Of a stretch of DNA of 7,734 nucleotides, positions 6,244 through 7,734 are shown in pieces. Made by a program: the position numbers and the translations under genes. Every line of letters starts with the position of its first letter. Positions within the stretch are counted from its first letter, which is position 1. The stretch is from the NCBI GenBank assembly GCA_030532815.1, contig JAUNKI010000005.1, positions 9,869-17,602 on the forward strand. The letters run 5' to 3'. Origin of the DNA: Leptotrichiaceae bacterium. GTDB lineage: Bacteria; Fusobacteriota; Fusobacteriia; Fusobacteriales; Leptotrichiaceae. The notes below the pieces were generated by a model, which was not told the DNA's origin, did not search any database, and saw only the letters and a list, made by a program, of their open reading frames with translations.

Positions 6244-6792
6244 ATGTCAAAAGATAAAATACGAAGTGATATTATTCAGAAAAGAAATCTTCTTACAGAA
6301 GAATTTATTGAAAAAAGCAGTAATGTAATAATGGAAAACCTTAAAATCTATATTAAAAAAGTTCAAAATATTATGATTTTCATGGATATGAAAAATGAAG
6401 TAAAAGTTACAAAATTAATCAATTTGTATCCTTATAAAAATTTTTACATACCTAAAACATTTCCCAACGGAGAAATGAAAATAAATATATATAATGAAAA
6501 AGATCTGGTTTTACATAAATTCGGTTATTATGAATCCAACTCTCCTGTTTTTTATAACGAAAATATTTTAGAGCTTGTTATTGTTCCTGCCGTTGCTTTT
6601 GACAAATCAAAAAACAGAATCGGCTTTGGAAAAGGTTACTATGACAGATTTCTGAGTAAAATGAAAAAAAACCGCAACATTCCTTTAATCATAGGTATTT
6701 GTTACGATTTTCAAATATTTGATAATATTCCTTCAGAAAAACACGATGTAAAAATAGATATTGTAATTACTGAAAAAAATATTATTTATTAA
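6244..6792 (+). CDS. fau: 5-formyltetrahydrofolate cyclo-ligase
   Basis: This enzyme (5-FCL, methenyltetrahydrofolate synthetase; E. coli Fau/YgfA family) uses ATP to convert 5-formyltetrahydrofolate to 5,10-methenyltetrahydrofolate, returning a stored or by-product folate to one-carbon metabolism in the cytoplasm. The 182 residues match the usual length. Recognisable features are the basic N-terminal start (KDKIRSDI), PAVAFD (115-120), the signature GFGKGYYDRFL (127-137) in the nucleotide/substrate site, and the C-terminal PSEKHDVKIDIVITE (163-177). The ATG is preceded by AAGGAG with a 7-nt spacer. It is transcribed away from the PTS-transketolase operon and converges on the membrane protein gene to its right. 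There is no metabolic link to the operon that I can see; it looks like a housekeeping neighbour. No intrinsic terminator with a GC-rich stem follows it. Confidence 0.95.
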   Translation: MSKDKIRSDIIQKRNLLTEEFIEKSSNVIMENLKIYIKKVQNIMIFMDMKNEVKVTKLINLYPYKNFYIPKTFPNGEMKINIYNEKDLVLHKFGYYESNSPVFYNENILELVIVPAVAFDKSKNRIGFGKGYYDRFLSKMKKNRNIPLIIGICYDFQIFDNIPSEKHDVKIDIVITEKNIIY

Positions 6793-6845
6793 ATTTATCC
6801 GAATAAAAATTATAAAGTAGTTTCTATCTGAAATATTATCAGTTT

Positions 6846-6960
6846 GGGGTTATCTCATAAGTCAAAAACAATTTTCTGCTCGTAAATATCATATATTTTT
6901 AAAAATTAAAATATATAATATTATGATTGAATATATTTTTGTACCTTATGAAACAGTCTC
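6846..6960. repeat. 115-bp imperfect palindrome with eroded terminal inverted repeats (MITE-like relic)
   Basis: The left end GGGGTTATCTCATAAG (6846-6861) pairs with the complement of the right end, GAGACTGTTTCATAAG (6960-6945 on the minus strand). Eleven of 16 positions match and all five differences are transitions, a decay pattern. Similarity continues inward through a shared CAAAAA tract to a central all-AT hairpin: arms 6885-6899 and 6908-6922 with one mismatch and an 8-nt loop. The outer repeats and central hairpin share nearly the same midpoint (about 6903), so the segment is one long folded palindrome. There is no ORF inside and no clear target-site duplication. It sits between convergent genes, so it could instead, or in addition, form a transcript 3' end for both, although the stem is poor in GC. 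The mobile-element reading is inference. Confidence 0.45.
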
Positions 6961-6974
6961 TTATATAAAATATT

Positions 6975-7734
6975 CTAACTTTTTTTCCTGAAAGTTTCTA
7001 TTAGTGCTTCAAGTAAATTCGGTCTGTCCACTTTTAGTTTGAGAAGTCTTACCATTTTTTTCCCTTCTCGATTATTAACGACTATATTTCCGAAAATACC
7101 GTTTATCTGATATTCATTCCACGGGTATATTTCATTTTCAACAGCTATATATTCTTTGGTTATCCTAATTTTATCCGATGTTTTCATTATTTCCTTCAGA
7201 TTTTTTCCGACTTTTTTTCTTCCAACTCCGAAAAACTGATTTTTAGGAGATATAAACGAAAATTCTTCTGTTCCTCCGTGTTCTATATTTTCCATAGCAA
7301 TAGGGTAAGTTATATCGACTACATCTTTCTGAAACTGTTTAAAAGTATTTTCAGGATACAGATTTGCAGCTATGTTCCGATATTCGCCATTATTTTTCTG
7401 ATAAAATATCGACTGAAGCGTATTCGGCAATATTCCGGGAATAAAGAAATAATGTAAATCCTTATAATAATTTTTTTCTCCCTCTTTCCCTTCTGTAAAA
7501 CCGTCTTCATAAAAATAAATATTTTTAAGTATTTTCAATAAAAATATCCCCATTCCTACAAAAAGTAACAGTGCTAAAAGTATTAGAAATGGAATAACAA
7601 ATGTTCCTTTAGAATTTTCCGAATTACTGCCAAGCCTTTCCATATAAAATTTAGTCATAATGTAGGAAAAAAATATTCCCAACGCTATACATATCCATGA
7701 ACTTAATTTTATAAATATTTTAGGAGTAGCAATT
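6975..7734 (-). CDS. Membrane protein of unknown function, 5' end beyond the window
   Basis: I do not recognise a named family. The frame stays open to the right edge, so the 252 visible residues are a C-terminal portion. A TTG at 7682 could be read as a start, but the 17 codons upstream remain open and complete a hydrophobic helix, so the true start is probably outside. Two membrane segments are visible (about residues 10-28 and 44-66 of the visible part), separated by a short polar loop with ERLGSNSENSKG. A soluble region of about 185 residues follows. It contains two stretches that resemble the strands of PH-like domains, one near IYFYEDGF and one near IRITKEYIAVENEIYPWNEY, with a final helix (LLEALIETFRKK). 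This suggests a membrane-anchored cytoplasmic PH-like protein, but only weakly. It ends with TAG just past the palindromic element and converges with the folate cyclo-ligase gene. Confidence 0.75.
   Translation of the reverse strand, partial: IATPKIFIKLSSWICIALGIFFSYIMTKFYMERLGSNSENSKGTFVIPFLILLALLLFVGMGIFLLKILKNIYFYEDGFTEGKEGEKNYYKDLHYFFIPGILPNTLQSIFYQKNNGEYRNIAANLYPENTFKQFQKDVVDITYPIAMENIEHGGTEEFSFISPKNQFFGVGRKKVGKNLKEIMKTSDKIRITKEYIAVENEIYPWNEYQINGIFGNIVVNNREGKKMVRLLKLKVDRPNLLEALIETFRKKS

Noticed and set aside
6794..6807. Small hairpin TTTAT-CCGA-ATAAA after the folate cyclo-ligase gene
   Set aside because: The five-base all-AT stem is too weak for an intrinsic terminator and no T-run follows it.

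Overview
The window is very AT-rich, uses standard-code genes (TGG for Trp, TAA/TAG stops) and has strong AGGAG-type ribosome binding sites. That composition, together with PTS genes and a split transketolase, fits a low-GC fermentative bacterium. My best guess from general style is a member of the Fusobacteriota such as Leptotrichia or a relative. A low-GC Firmicute is the alternative; no taxonomic marker is present to decide.

Layout. Positions 6022 down to 121 hold one tightly packed minus-strand operon. In transcription order it encodes a multidomain PRD/PTS transcriptional activator (MtlR/LicR type), a stand-alone PTS EIIA, an EIIB, an ascorbate-family (UlaA/SgaT-like) EIIC, and the N- and C-terminal subunits of a split transketolase. 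Every junction is an overlap or a gap of 26 nt or less. An intergenic region (6023-6243) carries candidate promoters facing both ways and a direct-repeat operator candidate. A divergent plus-strand gene for 5-formyltetrahydrofolate cyclo-ligase follows (6244-6792). Next comes a 115-bp, largely palindromic element with eroded terminal inverted repeats (6846-6960), probably a relic of a small mobile element. A minus-strand membrane protein of unknown function (6975-7734) runs off the right edge.

How the genes work together. The PTS imports and phosphorylates a sugar: EIIA-His64~P passes phosphate to EIIB-Cys8, and EIIC translocates. The two transketolase subunits sit directly downstream with no kinase, isomerase, epimerase or lactonase between. 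The simplest reading is that the imported sugar phosphate is, or nearly is, a ketose phosphate that transketolase can cleave into the pentose phosphate pathway. The activator carries EIIB-like and EIIA-like domains and can therefore sense the phosphorylation state of this PTS. The actual sugar cannot be determined from sequence. No gene in the window looks broken, and three of the start codons are better placed a few codons inside the longest open frame, as explained in the entries.
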